Assembly: GCF_012689525.1 (NCBI RefSeq)
Contig: NZ_CP051516.1
Span: forward strand, 1,364,001 to 1,428,000
Direction of reading: 5' to 3'
Source: Paraburkholderia aromaticivorans
Lineage (GTDB): Bacteria; Pseudomonadota; Gammaproteobacteria; Burkholderiales; Burkholderiaceae
Length of the DNA stretch: 64,000 nt
The notes under the pieces: generated by a model
Seen by the model: only the letters and a program-made list of their open reading frames with translations
The model's database searches: none
What the model was told of the DNA's origin: nothing
In this document: positions 46,873-55,697 of the stretch, in pieces
Layout of the letters: every line of letters begins with the position of its first letter
How positions within the stretch are numbered: position 1 is the stretch's first letter
Translations under genes and position numbers: made by a program

Positions 46873-47301
46873 ATGGGAATGAACGTATCGTCGGGCGGCG
46901 GCAGCGAACCGGACGTGATGGTCGACATCAACACCACGCCGCTGATCGACGTGATGCTGGTGTTGCTGATCATGCTGATCATCACGATCCCGATCCAGAC
47001 GCACGCCATCAAGATGAACCTGCCGGTCGGCAATCCGCCGCCGCCGATCACGCAGCCTGAAGTGGTGCAGATCGATATCGACTTCGACGGCACCACGACC
47101 TGGAACGGCCAGCCGGTGCCGAACCGCGCGGCGCTCGAATCGAGGCTCGCGCAAGTGGCTGCCGAACCGGTTCAGGCTGAAATCCATCTGCGGCCGAACA
47201 AGCTGGTGCCGTACAAGGATGTCGCGGAGGTCATGGCGTCCGCGCAACGACTGGGCGCGACCAAGATCGGCCTGATCGGCAATGAGCAGTACATGCAATA
47301 G
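46873..47301 (+). CDS. exbD: ExbD subunit, second copy
   Basis: A 142-residue ExbD paralogue with the conserved NTTPLIDVMLVLLIMLIIT helix and a periplasmic domain ending AQRLGATKIGLIGNEQYMQ. It is clearly diverged from the first copy (PVGNPPPPITQPE in place of PKETIQPLQTTPK), so it is not a recent duplication. AGGAG precedes its ATG. It is followed nine nt later by the TPR gene. Two-ExbD operons are known in Xanthomonas, where the second copy is needed only for some substrates. Confidence 0.94.
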   Translation: MGMNVSSGGGSEPDVMVDINTTPLIDVMLVLLIMLIITIPIQTHAIKMNLPVGNPPPPITQPEVVQIDIDFDGTTTWNGQPVPNRAALESRLAQVAAEPVQAEIHLRPNKLVPYKDVAEVMASAQRLGATKIGLIGNEQYMQ

Positions 47302-47310
47302 GGAAGGGCA

Positions 47311-48495
47311 ATGCAAACGATTCATCACCGGTTCAAGCGCGCCGTCATCGCGGCCGCTCTCGTGCTGCCGCTCGCCGCTCATGCCGCCGATACCTTGCGG
47401 CCGGATGTGGCGAAGCCGCTGAATGCCGCACAGGATCTGTATCGCGCGCACAAGTACAAGGACGCGCTGACGAAGATCGATCAGGCGGCGGCTGTGCCCG
47501 GCAAGACGCCGTACGAAAGCACCCTGATCGAGGAGATGCGTGGCGCGGCAGCGGCGGCGGCGGGTGAAACCGGCGTGGCTGCCCAGGCTTACGAAACGTT
47601 GCTGAGTTCCGGCAAGCTGAGCGGCGCCGACGAGCAGCGCACGTCGGCGGCATTGGCCGGCATCTACTTCCAGCAGAAGAACTATGCGCAGGCGGCGAAG
47701 GTGGCGCAGCGTTATCTGAAGTCGGGTGGCAGCGATCCGGACATGCGCACGCTGCTGGTTCAGTCTTACTACCTGTCGAACGATTGCGCGAGCGTGGTGA
47801 GCCTGCTCAAGCCCGGCATCGATGCGCAGGTGCATGCCGGTCGCGCGCCTGACGAATCGCAACTGCAATTGCTCGGCACGTGTGCGCAACGCGTGAAGGA
47901 CGATGCCACGTACCGCAGCACGCTCGAAAAGCTGGTGGCCTATCATCCGAAGCAGTCTTACTGGGACGATCTGTTCTCGGCGATTCGCAATAAGCCGGGC
48001 TATTCGTCGAAGCTCGATATCGACACGTATCGCCTGCGTCGCGCCACCGGCTCGCTGTCGACCGCCGACGACTACATGGAAATGACCCAGTTGGCGATCG
48101 TGGCGGGCACCGCCGCGGAAGGCAAGCAGGTCATCGATCAAGGCTTTACTTCGGGCGTACTGGGACGTGACGCGCAGGCGGATCGCGAGAAACGCCTGCA
48201 GGCACTCGCGGCCAAGCGTGCGCAAGCGCCCGCCGATCCGGCGAACCCCGTTGCCCCCGTCGATATGGGTTTCAACCAGGTTTTCGCGGGGCAGGCGAAG
48301 CAGGGTCTGGCGGCGATGGATGCCGCGATCGCCCAGGGTGGAATCGACCATCCGGACCAGGCGCAGTTGCATCTCGGTGTGGCGTACTACACCGCGGGCG
48401 ACAAGGCTCGCGCGGTGCAAACCTTCCGTGCGGTGAAAGGCACCGATGGCTCCGCCGACCTCGCGCGTTTGTGGGTGCTGGTGGCGTCGAAATAA
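47311..48495 (+). CDS. Exported TPR protein of the TonB operon
   Basis: A 394-residue protein with a signal peptide (cleavage near AAHAAD) and a helical-repeat body of TPR-like units (QDLYRAHKYKDALTKIDQAAA, LAGIYFQQKNYAQAAKVAQRYLKSG, QLHLGVAYYTAGDKARAVQTFRAV). It is the last gene of the tonB-exbB-exbD-exbD operon. Periplasmic TPR proteins tied to TonB systems (TtpA in Vibrio) support energy transfer to certain receptors; the same role is inferred here. Confidence 0.85.
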   Translation: MQTIHHRFKRAVIAAALVLPLAAHAADTLRPDVAKPLNAAQDLYRAHKYKDALTKIDQAAAVPGKTPYESTLIEEMRGAAAAAAGETGVAAQAYETLLSSGKLSGADEQRTSAALAGIYFQQKNYAQAAKVAQRYLKSGGSDPDMRTLLVQSYYLSNDCASVVSLLKPGIDAQVHAGRAPDESQLQLLGTCAQRVKDDATYRSTLEKLVAYHPKQSYWDDLFSAIRNKPGYSSKLDIDTYRLRRATGSLSTADDYMEMTQLAIVAGTAAEGKQVIDQGFTSGVLGRDAQADREKRLQALAAKRAQAPADPANPVAPVDMGFNQVFAGQAKQGLAAMDAAIAQGGIDHPDQAQLHLGVAYYTAGDKARAVQTFRAVKGTDGSADLARLWVLVASK

Positions 48496-48792
48496 GAGCA
48501 CTCCGTTCCCTTTAAGTTCTCGCAGATGAGGCGCGTCCCCTCGCGGCGGACACGAGGGAGCGCGCTCGTCCCAATTAATGTGGGACCCTCCCCGATATCG
48601 ATGTGGGGTTGCAGTCGCAACTACTAAATGGATTGTTGAGCATTGGGAAAGTCTTCTGGATAACCAATTGATGCGGTTATCCATGGCGGACTGTCAACTG
48701 GCCTATCAGAGACGTTTAGAGAGAACGTTGCGCTCCATGAAACATAATTTGCATATATCAAACTATTTTTGACTACGGGATTCTGTCTTGCT
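48496..48792. other. Intergenic region between the TPR gene and the XRE-cupin gene
   Basis: About 300 bp. Inverted repeats near 48532-48566 (GCGCG-TCCCCTCG / CGAGGG-A-GCGCG) may end the TonB-operon transcript, though no T-tract follows. GTTGC-AGTC-GCAAC at 48609-48622 is a dyad, and TTAGTAGT (reverse strand, 48620-48627) is shared with other control regions of the locus. The last 60 bases are AT-rich and probably hold the regulator promoter. No gene is seen. Confidence 0.45.
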
Positions 48793-49368
48793 ATGGTCTT
48801 GCCACTTAATAACAAGGCACATGTTGCAATCTCTATAGGAAGCAAAATCCGCGCGCTGCGCCAACGGCTCAGTCGCACGCTGGATGAAGTGGCAACGACC
48901 GCGGGCATTTCCAAGCCCTTTTTGTCGCAGGTGGAACGGGGTCACGCAACACCTTCGATTACGTCGCTAGTCGGTATTGCGCGAGCTTTGGGTGTCACGG
49001 TGCAGTACTTCGTCGATACGCCGACCGAAGACAAGTCGGTGCGTAGAGGAAGTGAGTTGAAGTACTTCGGATTTGACGGAACCGCCAATCTGTTTGGAAG
49101 GCTGACGAACCTGTCGGTCGGCGGCAAGCTGGAAGTGATCCTCGTCAGGATGCCGGTGGGACAGAACCCGTCGGAAGTCACAACGCATGCCGGTGAAGAA
49201 TTCTTGTATGTGATGAGCGGCCAGATCTCGCTCACGCTGGAAGGCACAACGTTCGTATTGCAGGCAGGCGACACCGCGCATTACGAGTCTACCGTGCCGC
49301 ACTCCTGGTCCAATACCGCGCGTGAAGAAGCGGTGGTCGTGTGGGTGGGGACGCCAAGATTATTTTAG
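48793..49368 (+). CDS. XRE-cupin transcriptional regulator
   Basis: A 191-residue protein with a lambda-type helix-turn-helix (IGSKIRALRQRLSRTLDEVATTAGISKPFLSQVE, about residues 15-50) and a C-terminal cupin domain (HAGEEFLYVMSGQISLTLEGTTF, then YESTVPHSWSN). Regulators of this type (PuuR, SutR) bind a small metabolite in the cupin and control uptake and catabolic operons. It lies between the TonB operon and the receptor gene, all on one strand, and is the obvious local regulator. The ATG at 48793 is chosen over a TTG at 48769. Its effector may be the imported peptide or a breakdown product. Confidence 0.9.
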   Translation: MVLPLNNKAHVAISIGSKIRALRQRLSRTLDEVATTAGISKPFLSQVERGHATPSITSLVGIARALGVTVQYFVDTPTEDKSVRRGSELKYFGFDGTANLFGRLTNLSVGGKLEVILVRMPVGQNPSEVTTHAGEEFLYVMSGQISLTLEGTTFVLQAGDTAHYESTVPHSWSNTAREEAVVVWVGTPRLF

Positions 49369-49671
49369 CGCCGTGGGCCATGCTTTAGAAAAAATAGATC
49401 ACTCGATATTTGTAAGCATTACTTAAGTGTATACCCGCGATTTGGGAAGCCCGGACTACACGTGGCGAAATCCACTCGCGTAGCAGTAGAAATGGCATCA
49501 ATTGGAAAGCGCTGCGCATTCCGATTGCAATAAATTAGTAGTCCGACACTGACTTATTTGATGTTGCTTTAACGGAACGCGGCGCAAGATCGCCGTATAT
49601 CGAGTAGAGCGGTTCACGAGACCACTCTTCACATACTGCTGTGGCCTTACTGACGAGCGAGAAGGGGAAAA
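49369..49671. other. Control region of the TonB-dependent receptor gene
   Basis: About 300 bp, AT-rich in the middle, with TTAGTAGT at 49535-49542 (also seen upstream of tonB and of the XRE gene). AGAAGGGGAAAA gives a strong ribosome site before the receptor ATG. No gene and no Fur-like box were seen, which argues against a simple iron-regulated siderophore receptor. Confidence 0.5.
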
Positions 49672-52416
49672 ATGAAACAAAGGGCATTGGCGCTGGCCAT
49701 TAGAAGAATAGTCTGGGCTGAACTGGCGTTGTCGGCCGTAATCGCCGTACCGGCGTTTGCACAAAGCCAGCCGGCCACCACCGGCACGGCGGCAGGCGCG
49801 ACGACGACGGAAAGCACCCCGGCAACGGGCACGGCTGCCACGCCGTCCGCGGATAGCAACACCGCGACGCCGACGGGCAAAGGGGTTCAGCAACTCAAGA
49901 AATTTGAAGTGACCGGGTCGCTGATCCGCACGTCGGACAAGGTCGGCAACACGGAAGTTCAGACCATCACGACCAAGGAAATCCAGCAAAGCGGTTATAC
50001 GACCGTGGCCGACTTCCTGCGCGGCACGTCCGCGAACTCGGGGAGCAGTTGGGGCCAAACGACGATGAACAGCTCCGCGCAAGGCGGTGGCGGCATTGCA
50101 TTGCGCGGTCTGAGCGAGAAGTACACGCTGGTGCTGGTGGACGGGCAACGGGTGGCGAATTACGGCAAGGCGGTGAACTTCACCGACACGTTCTTCGACG
50201 TGAATTCGATCCCGCTCAACATGATCGACCACATCGACATCGTGAAGACCGGTGCGGTCTCGGTGTACGGGTCGGATGCCATTGCGGGCGTGGTCAACAT
50301 CATCACGAAGAAGGAATTCCAGGGTCTGCAGATCGATGGCCAGCTCGGCAAGGCGCAGCATCCAGGCGACGGGCAGGGTAACTTCAGCGTGCTCGGCGGT
50401 ATCGGCGATCTGAATAGCGACCGCTTCAACGTAACGGCCGCCGCGAGTTACTACCGCGACACCGGCTCGTCGCTCGGCGATCGCGACATGACGGCGGGTC
50501 AGGACTTCAGCCAGTTCCCGGGCGGCCTCGCGGGCCCGCTCGGTCCGAACCAGCAGTCGTACTGGACCACGGCCGACGGCACCCACATGGCGCTCAGCCC
50601 CTGCCCTCCGGGCAGCGTGTCGGCGAACGGCGCGTCCACGTGTAAATCGAATCCGGCCAGCGCCACTTCGCTGGTGCCGGCGATCACGCGCCTGAACGCG
50701 AAAGTGCGCGGCACCTTCAAGATCAACGACGATGTGCAGGCTTATGCCGACCTTTGGGTGAGCCGCAACGAGACCGTGCAGAACGAAGGTTCGGCGGTGT
50801 TGAGCAGCCAGACCAACGCGTTCAACCCGGCCACCGGTTCGGCCTTGCCGCTGTCGCGCACGGTCTCGGGCACGAACCCGTACAACCCGTTCGGCGTGCC
50901 CACGCTGATCAACTACACGTTCCCGAACACCGTGTCGGCGGATACGGTGTCGACGTTCTGGCGTGCATCGACCGGTGTGAAGGGCTCGTTCACCACCGCC
51001 AAATTCGGCGATTGGGATTGGTCCGCGGATTACGGCCATTCGCAGAGCACGGTCGACACGACCTACGGCAACGCGCTGAATGTTGCAGGCGTCGAGAACA
51101 TTCTGCAAAACGGCGTGTTCAATTTCTCGAACCCGTCGGCCACGCCGAATGGTTTGAACGGCGTGTTCCAGAACGACTACGATCAGGCGATCTCGAAGCT
51201 CGACAGCGTCACGGCGAAGACCTCGACGGGCAACCTGTTCAATCTGCCAGGTGGCCCGGTCGGTGTCGGTTTCGGTACGGAATTCCGTCACGAAAGCAAC
51301 CTGATCAACTCGCGCACGTATAGCGCGCTTGGGATTACCGCGCCGGCCAACGTGCAGATGGTCGACGGCGAGCGCAATGTGGCTGCCGTCTACTATCAGG
51401 TCGATATTCCGATCATCCACAACCTGACGTTTACGCAGGCGGGCCGCTACGACCACTACAGCGACTTCGGTGGCGCGTTCTCGCCGAGCTTCGCATTGCG
51501 CTTCCAGCCGGTGCGGTCTGTCACGGCGTTCGCATCGTATAGCCGCGGCTTCCGTGCGCCGACGCTGGTCGAAAACTCGCAGGCAACCTATCTGGCTCAC
51601 CAGAACCTGGTTGACCCGAACGACCCGAGCGGCACGCCGACCAAGCACTTCACGACGGAACAGGTCAACGGCAATCCGGCGCTGCAGCCTGAGCACACCA
51701 AGAACTACAACATCGGCTTCCAGCTTTCACCGGACTCGTCGACGGATATCGGTGCGGCGTTCTACAAGATCCACATTGACGGCGTGATCGGCACGGACGA
51801 TCCGAACGCGGTGATGGATGCGAACAACCCGTCGAGCGTGATCCGCAATCCGGACGGCACGGTGGCCTTCATCAAGGAACAGTTCGTCAACCTCGGTTCG
51901 CTCGACACCGACGGCTTCGACATGAACTTCCGCAAGTCGGTGGGCACGAAGTACGGCACGTTCACGCTGGCAGGCGACTGGGCCTACGTGTGGCACTTCA
52001 AGCTGAATAGCCCGGGTGCGCCGACGCAGGACTTCGCTGGCAACAACCTCGCGCTGTTGCAGCCGTTCGGTGCGTCCAATCCGCGCTGGAAGGGTAATAC
52101 CAGCCTCTCGTGGGATTACCGCAAGCTGACCACCACGCTGACGTGGCAGTACACCGGCCCGTACACCAACGCGGTGGCGTCCGAGTTCGGCGACGGCGGC
52201 ACGCTGTCGGTGGCGTCGTACAGCCAGTTCAACCTGATGGCCACGTATCGCGGCTTCAAGAACTGGACGATCTACGGCGGTATCAACAACATCTTCGATC
52301 GCAAGCCGCCGTTCGACGTCGAGTGGCAGGCCACCCCGGATATCACGGGCTACGACCAGTCGCTTTACACTAACATCGGCCGCTTCTTCCAGGTCGGTGC
52401 GTCGTACCGCTTCTGA
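49672..52416 (+). CDS. TonB-dependent outer-membrane receptor
   Basis: A 914-residue outer-membrane transporter. A signal peptide (residues 1-31, ending VPAFAQ) is followed by a Thr/Ala-rich linker, a TonB-box-like segment (KKFEVTGSLIRT), a plug domain (about 75-205; GGGIALRGLSEKYTLVLVDGQR, VYGSDAIAGVVNIITKK) and a large 22-strand barrel ending in the usual terminal aromatic (ASYRF). Two cysteines (PCPPGS ... STCKSN) may close a surface loop. The plug is of the environmental type often used for peptides and plant compounds rather than a classic ferri-siderophore receptor. It stands between its own TonB system and a peptide ABC importer, so a peptide-like ligand is likely. Confidence 0.92.
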   Translation: MKQRALALAIRRIVWAELALSAVIAVPAFAQSQPATTGTAAGATTTESTPATGTAATPSADSNTATPTGKGVQQLKKFEVTGSLIRTSDKVGNTEVQTITTKEIQQSGYTTVADFLRGTSANSGSSWGQTTMNSSAQGGGGIALRGLSEKYTLVLVDGQRVANYGKAVNFTDTFFDVNSIPLNMIDHIDIVKTGAVSVYGSDAIAGVVNIITKKEFQGLQIDGQLGKAQHPGDGQGNFSVLGGIGDLNSDRFNVTAAASYYRDTGSSLGDRDMTAGQDFSQFPGGLAGPLGPNQQSYWTTADGTHMALSPCPPGSVSANGASTCKSNPASATSLVPAITRLNAKVRGTFKINDDVQAYADLWVSRNETVQNEGSAVLSSQTNAFNPATGSALPLSRTVSGTNPYNPFGVPTLINYTFPNTVSADTVSTFWRASTGVKGSFTTAKFGDWDWSADYGHSQSTVDTTYGNALNVAGVENILQNGVFNFSNPSATPNGLNGVFQNDYDQAISKLDSVTAKTSTGNLFNLPGGPVGVGFGTEFRHESNLINSRTYSALGITAPANVQMVDGERNVAAVYYQVDIPIIHNLTFTQAGRYDHYSDFGGAFSPSFALRFQPVRSVTAFASYSRGFRAPTLVENSQATYLAHQNLVDPNDPSGTPTKHFTTEQVNGNPALQPEHTKNYNIGFQLSPDSSTDIGAAFYKIHIDGVIGTDDPNAVMDANNPSSVIRNPDGTVAFIKEQFVNLGSLDTDGFDMNFRKSVGTKYGTFTLAGDWAYVWHFKLNSPGAPTQDFAGNNLALLQPFGASNPRWKGNTSLSWDYRKLTTTLTWQYTGPYTNAVASEFGDGGTLSVASYSQFNLMATYRGFKNWTIYGGINNIFDRKPPFDVEWQATPDITGYDQSLYTNIGRFFQVGASYRF

Positions 52417-52461
52417 AGTCCTTGATGCTTGTGATGCACCCGCAGTCTGTCTAGTCGGCTG

Positions 52462-52506
52462 GCCGCTCCGGCTTCCATCATTGGTGCCGGAGCGGCGCAA
52501 TTTTGT
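52462..52506 (+). terminator. Terminator after the TonB receptor gene
   Basis: A perfect 11-bp stem (GCCGCTCCGGC with GCCGGAGCGGC) around a 13-nt loop is followed by GCAATTTTGTT. It lies 45 bases beyond the receptor stop and should end most transcripts there. Confidence 0.85.
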
Positions 52507-52611
52507 TAGCGACGTACTTTGGAGTGCCCGCGTGCACAATGCTCGTTCAGGACCACGGCGAGCGGCGGCGGCCAGTCAGCTGCGGCGCAGCGCTAGCGGG
52601 GAAAGCTACGG

Positions 52612-52680
52612 GAGCGACGGCGTCAGGCCGTCGCTCGCGCCGATTCGATTTACCGCGCGCCGGCCTGAAGCCGGCGCGCG
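52612..52680 (+). promoter_or_regulatory. Two strong hairpins just before yejA
   Basis: Hairpin one: GAGCGACGGC pairs with GCCGTCGCTC (52612-52636, 5-nt loop). Hairpin two: an 11-bp stem of CGCGCGCCGGC with GCCGGCGCGCG (52654-52680, loop CTGAA), followed by TTCTT. The second ends only 18 bases before the yejA ATG, whose ribosome site is weak. They may be terminators or attenuators controlling entry into the yej-tld operon. Confidence 0.6.
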
Positions 52681-52698
52681 TTCTTACGCATTCCGAAG

Positions 52699-54636
52699 AT
52701 GAGACTTGTGAAGTTTCGCTGGCCGCGCCGCGTGCGGACTGCTGCGGCCGTGGTTGTGGCAATGCGGCGGCCTGGCACCGCCGCGCGAATCGCGCTGTGC
52801 GCAGGGGCGTGTCTGGCATTGAGCGCGGTCTGCGCGCAGGCGCGGCCCTCGATTGCGCAATACGACGAGCCCAAGTATCCCGCCGGCTTCACGCACTTCG
52901 ACTACGCGGATCCCACGGCGCCGAGCGACGGCAAGCTCAGCTTCCAGAACTTCGACGAACTGCAGAGCTACGATTCGCTGAATCCGTTTCTCGTTCGCGG
53001 TGCGCCCGCGCCGGACATTCTGCATCTGATGTTCGATACGCTGATGCAGCGCAGCTGGGACGAACTCGCCTCCGAGTATCCGCTGATCGCCGACGATGTC
53101 GAGGTCGCGCCGGACCTCAGTTCGGCCACCTTCCACCTCAATCCTGCCGCGCGCTTTTCGAACGGCGATCCGATCACCGCAGCGGACGTCAAATACTCGT
53201 TCGACACATTGACGAGCCCGAAGGCCTCGCCGCTCTTCAATGCGCAGTTCTCGGTCATCAAAAGCGCGAGCGTGATCGACAAAAACACGATCCGCTTTGA
53301 ATTCAGGCACGCCGAGCGCGACGCACCGCTGATCGCCGGCGATTTGCCGATCTTCTCGCCGAAGTGGGGCATGCGCGCGGACGGCACGCGTCTACCGTTC
53401 GACCAGATCGCGAACGAGCCGCCGATTGCGAGCGGCCCGTATCTGATCGAGTCGCGTAAGAACGACAAGCAGATCACCTATCGCCGCAACCCCGATTACT
53501 GGGCCGCGAATCTGCCGTCGCGGCGCGGCATGTTCCGCTTCGCGCGCATCACCTTCAAACTGTATCGCGATCACTACACGCAACTGGAAGCGTTCAAGGC
53601 CGGCGATGCCGACGCGATTGTCGAATACAGCGCGACGCAATGGGCGCGTAAATACGTCGGCAAGAACTTCGACAATGGATTGCTGAAAAGGGGGGAATTC
53701 TCCGACGGCCCCGCGCAGATGCAAGGCATGCTGATGAACCTGCGCAAGCCGATGTTTCAGGATCCGCGCGTGCGCCACGCGCTGACGATGGCATTCGACT
53801 ACGACTGGATGAACCGCCAGATGTTCTACGGTCAATACCGGCGCACCAGCAGCTATTTCGCAGCGAGCCCGTTCGGCGCGACCGGCATGCCCGGTCCGAA
53901 GGAACTGGCCTTGCTTGAACCATTGAGAGCCAGCGTGCCGCCGGAAGTGTTCGGTCCCATGCTCAGGCAACCCACGACGATCGCACCGGATTCGTTGCGC
54001 GGCAACTTGCGCGTGGCGCGTGATCTGCTGGCGCAAGCCGGCTGGCACTATCGCGACGGCGCCTTGCGCGACGCCAACGGCACGCCGATGACGATCGAGA
54101 TCATGGACGATCAGCCCGGCATGGATCGCCTGATCCTGCCGTATATGCAGGCGCTCGGCATGCTCGGCATTCAGGCGCATATGCGCGAGATCGATAGCGC
54201 GTTGTACCAGAAGCGGCTGGATAACTTCGAGTACGACATGACCACGTTCATCTATCCGCCGGTGACGATTCCCGGCGCGGAATTGACGCGCCGCTTCGGC
54301 AGCGCGGCGGCCTTGGAGGTCGGCTCGGAAAACTATCCGGGTATCCGCTCCAAAGCGGTCGACTCGCTCATTCACTCGGCGCTCTCCGCCGACAATCTCG
54401 ACGACCTGGAAGCGGCGACCCGCGCACTGGATCGCGTGCTGATCTATTCGTTCTACCTGGTGCCGGAATATTACGCACCGGGCGCGCGAATCGGCTACAA
54501 GTCGACGCTCGGCCATCCTGCCAAAGTGCCGATGTCGTATCTTTACGAAGACTGGGTGATCGACTACTGGTACACGAAAACGCCGGCCGCCCAGACCGCA
54601 TCTTCCACCGCGGCTACGGCCGCTACGGCTCACTGA
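52699..54636 (+). CDS. yejA: YejA-like peptide ABC transporter substrate-binding protein
   Basis: A 645-residue SBP_bac_5-type periplasmic binding protein of the YejA group: the family opening YPAGFTHFDYADPTAPSDGKL, the lid region NPAARFSNGDPITAADVKYSF and the late YYAPGARIGYKSTLGHPAKVP. A signal sequence lies at residues about 22-50 (hydrophobic IALCAGACLALSAVCA, then AQAR); an internal ATG at 52762 may be the true start. In E. coli YejA delivers peptides and microcin C to YejBEF. Here it heads an overlapping operon with permeases, ATPase, TldD/TldE, two GNATs and an RND pump. Confidence 0.9.
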   Translation: MRLVKFRWPRRVRTAAAVVVAMRRPGTAARIALCAGACLALSAVCAQARPSIAQYDEPKYPAGFTHFDYADPTAPSDGKLSFQNFDELQSYDSLNPFLVRGAPAPDILHLMFDTLMQRSWDELASEYPLIADDVEVAPDLSSATFHLNPAARFSNGDPITAADVKYSFDTLTSPKASPLFNAQFSVIKSASVIDKNTIRFEFRHAERDAPLIAGDLPIFSPKWGMRADGTRLPFDQIANEPPIASGPYLIESRKNDKQITYRRNPDYWAANLPSRRGMFRFARITFKLYRDHYTQLEAFKAGDADAIVEYSATQWARKYVGKNFDNGLLKRGEFSDGPAQMQGMLMNLRKPMFQDPRVRHALTMAFDYDWMNRQMFYGQYRRTSSYFAASPFGATGMPGPKELALLEPLRASVPPEVFGPMLRQPTTIAPDSLRGNLRVARDLLAQAGWHYRDGALRDANGTPMTIEIMDDQPGMDRLILPYMQALGMLGIQAHMREIDSALYQKRLDNFEYDMTTFIYPPVTIPGAELTRRFGSAAALEVGSENYPGIRSKAVDSLIHSALSADNLDDLEAATRALDRVLIYSFYLVPEYYAPGARIGYKSTLGHPAKVPMSYLYEDWVIDYWYTKTPAAQTASSTAATAATAH

Positions 54637-54644
54637 GGCACAGC

Positions 54645-55697
54645 ATGCTTGCCTACATTCTCAGACGATTGTTGTTGATGGTGCCGACCCTGCTCGGCGT
54701 GGTCACGTTGACCTTTGTCGTCACACAGTTCGTGCCGGGTGGGCCGGTCGAACAGGTGATGACGCAACTCCGCCACGGCGCTGGCCGTGGCGGAGAGGCG
54801 GGGGCGGGCGGCGGCGGTTATCACGGCAGCCAGGGCGTCGATCCGCAGCAGATCGAGCAGATCAAGAAGCAGTTCGGCTTCGACAAGCCGCCGCTCGAAC
54901 GCTATCTGCTGATGCTCAAGCGCTACGCGACATTCGATCTCGGCCAGTCCTACTATCAGCACGACAGCGTGTGGGACGTCATCAAATCGAAGCTGCCGGT
55001 GTCGATCACACTCGGCTTATGGACAGTGCTGCTCACGTATCTGATATCGGTGCCGTTGGGGATCGCGAAAGCGGTGCGCAACGGCTCACGCTTCGATACC
55101 GTCACGAGCGTGCTGGTGCTCGCCGGCTATGCCATTCCCGGTTTCGTGCTCGGCGTGCTGTTGTTGATGTTCTTCGGCGGCGGCACATTCTGGCAGGTGT
55201 TTCCGATGCGCGGCCTCACGTCGGATAACTTCAACGATCTCAGCGCGTTCGGCAAGGTGCTCGACTATCTGTGGCACATCGTGTTGCCGGTCACGGCTTC
55301 GGTGGTGGGCAACTTCGCGATCGTCACCATTCTGACCAAGAACACGTTCCTCGAGGAAATCGGCCGGCAGTATGTACTGACCGCGCGCGCCAAGGGCGCG
55401 CCGGAGCGCGACGTGCTGTGGAAACACGTGCTGCGCAATGCCGCGATTCCGCTGCTCACCGGTTTGCCGGCGGCCTTCGTCGGCGCGTTTCTGAACGGCA
55501 ATCTGCTGATCGAAACGCTGTTCTCGCTCGACGGCATGGGCCAACTGTCGTACGACTCCGTGATTCGCCGCGATTATCCGGTCGTGCTCGGTTCGTTGTT
55601 TCTGTTCACGCTGATTGCCCTCGTAACCAAACTCATTGCTGACGTCTGCTATGTCCTCGTCGACCCCCGCATCCAATTCAACCGCCTGGACCGCTGA
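54645..55697 (+). CDS. yejB: YejB-like peptide ABC transporter permease
   Basis: A 350-residue inner-membrane permease of the oligopeptide/microcin type: RRLLLMVPTLLGVVTLTFVVTQFVPGGPVEQ at the start, a glycine-rich hydrophilic insert (about 45-65), the EAA-like loop (YVLTARAKGAPERDVLWKHVLRN) and the C-terminal signature CYVLVDPRIQFNRLDR. It begins 8 nt after yejA. It pairs with the YejE-like permease, and its last 47 bases overlap that gene. Confidence 0.94.
   Translation: MLAYILRRLLLMVPTLLGVVTLTFVVTQFVPGGPVEQVMTQLRHGAGRGGEAGAGGGGYHGSQGVDPQQIEQIKKQFGFDKPPLERYLLMLKRYATFDLGQSYYQHDSVWDVIKSKLPVSITLGLWTVLLTYLISVPLGIAKAVRNGSRFDTVTSVLVLAGYAIPGFVLGVLLLMFFGGGTFWQVFPMRGLTSDNFNDLSAFGKVLDYLWHIVLPVTASVVGNFAIVTILTKNTFLEEIGRQYVLTARAKGAPERDVLWKHVLRNAAIPLLTGLPAAFVGAFLNGNLLIETLFSLDGMGQLSYDSVIRRDYPVVLGSLFLFTLIALVTKLIADVCYVLVDPRIQFNRLDR

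Noticed and set aside
46786..48684. 632-residue minus-strand open frame opposite exbD2 and the TPR gene
   Set aside because: Shadow of genuine plus-strand genes; low-complexity Arg/His/Gln-rich product.
43733..49671. Fur box upstream of the TonB operon or receptor
   Set aside because: I looked for the GATAATGATAATCATTATC pattern and its halves and found no acceptable match.
49498..51696. 732-residue minus-strand open frame opposite the TonB receptor
   Set aside because: Same antisense artefact; Arg-rich composition, no domain, and the receptor reading on the plus strand is certain.
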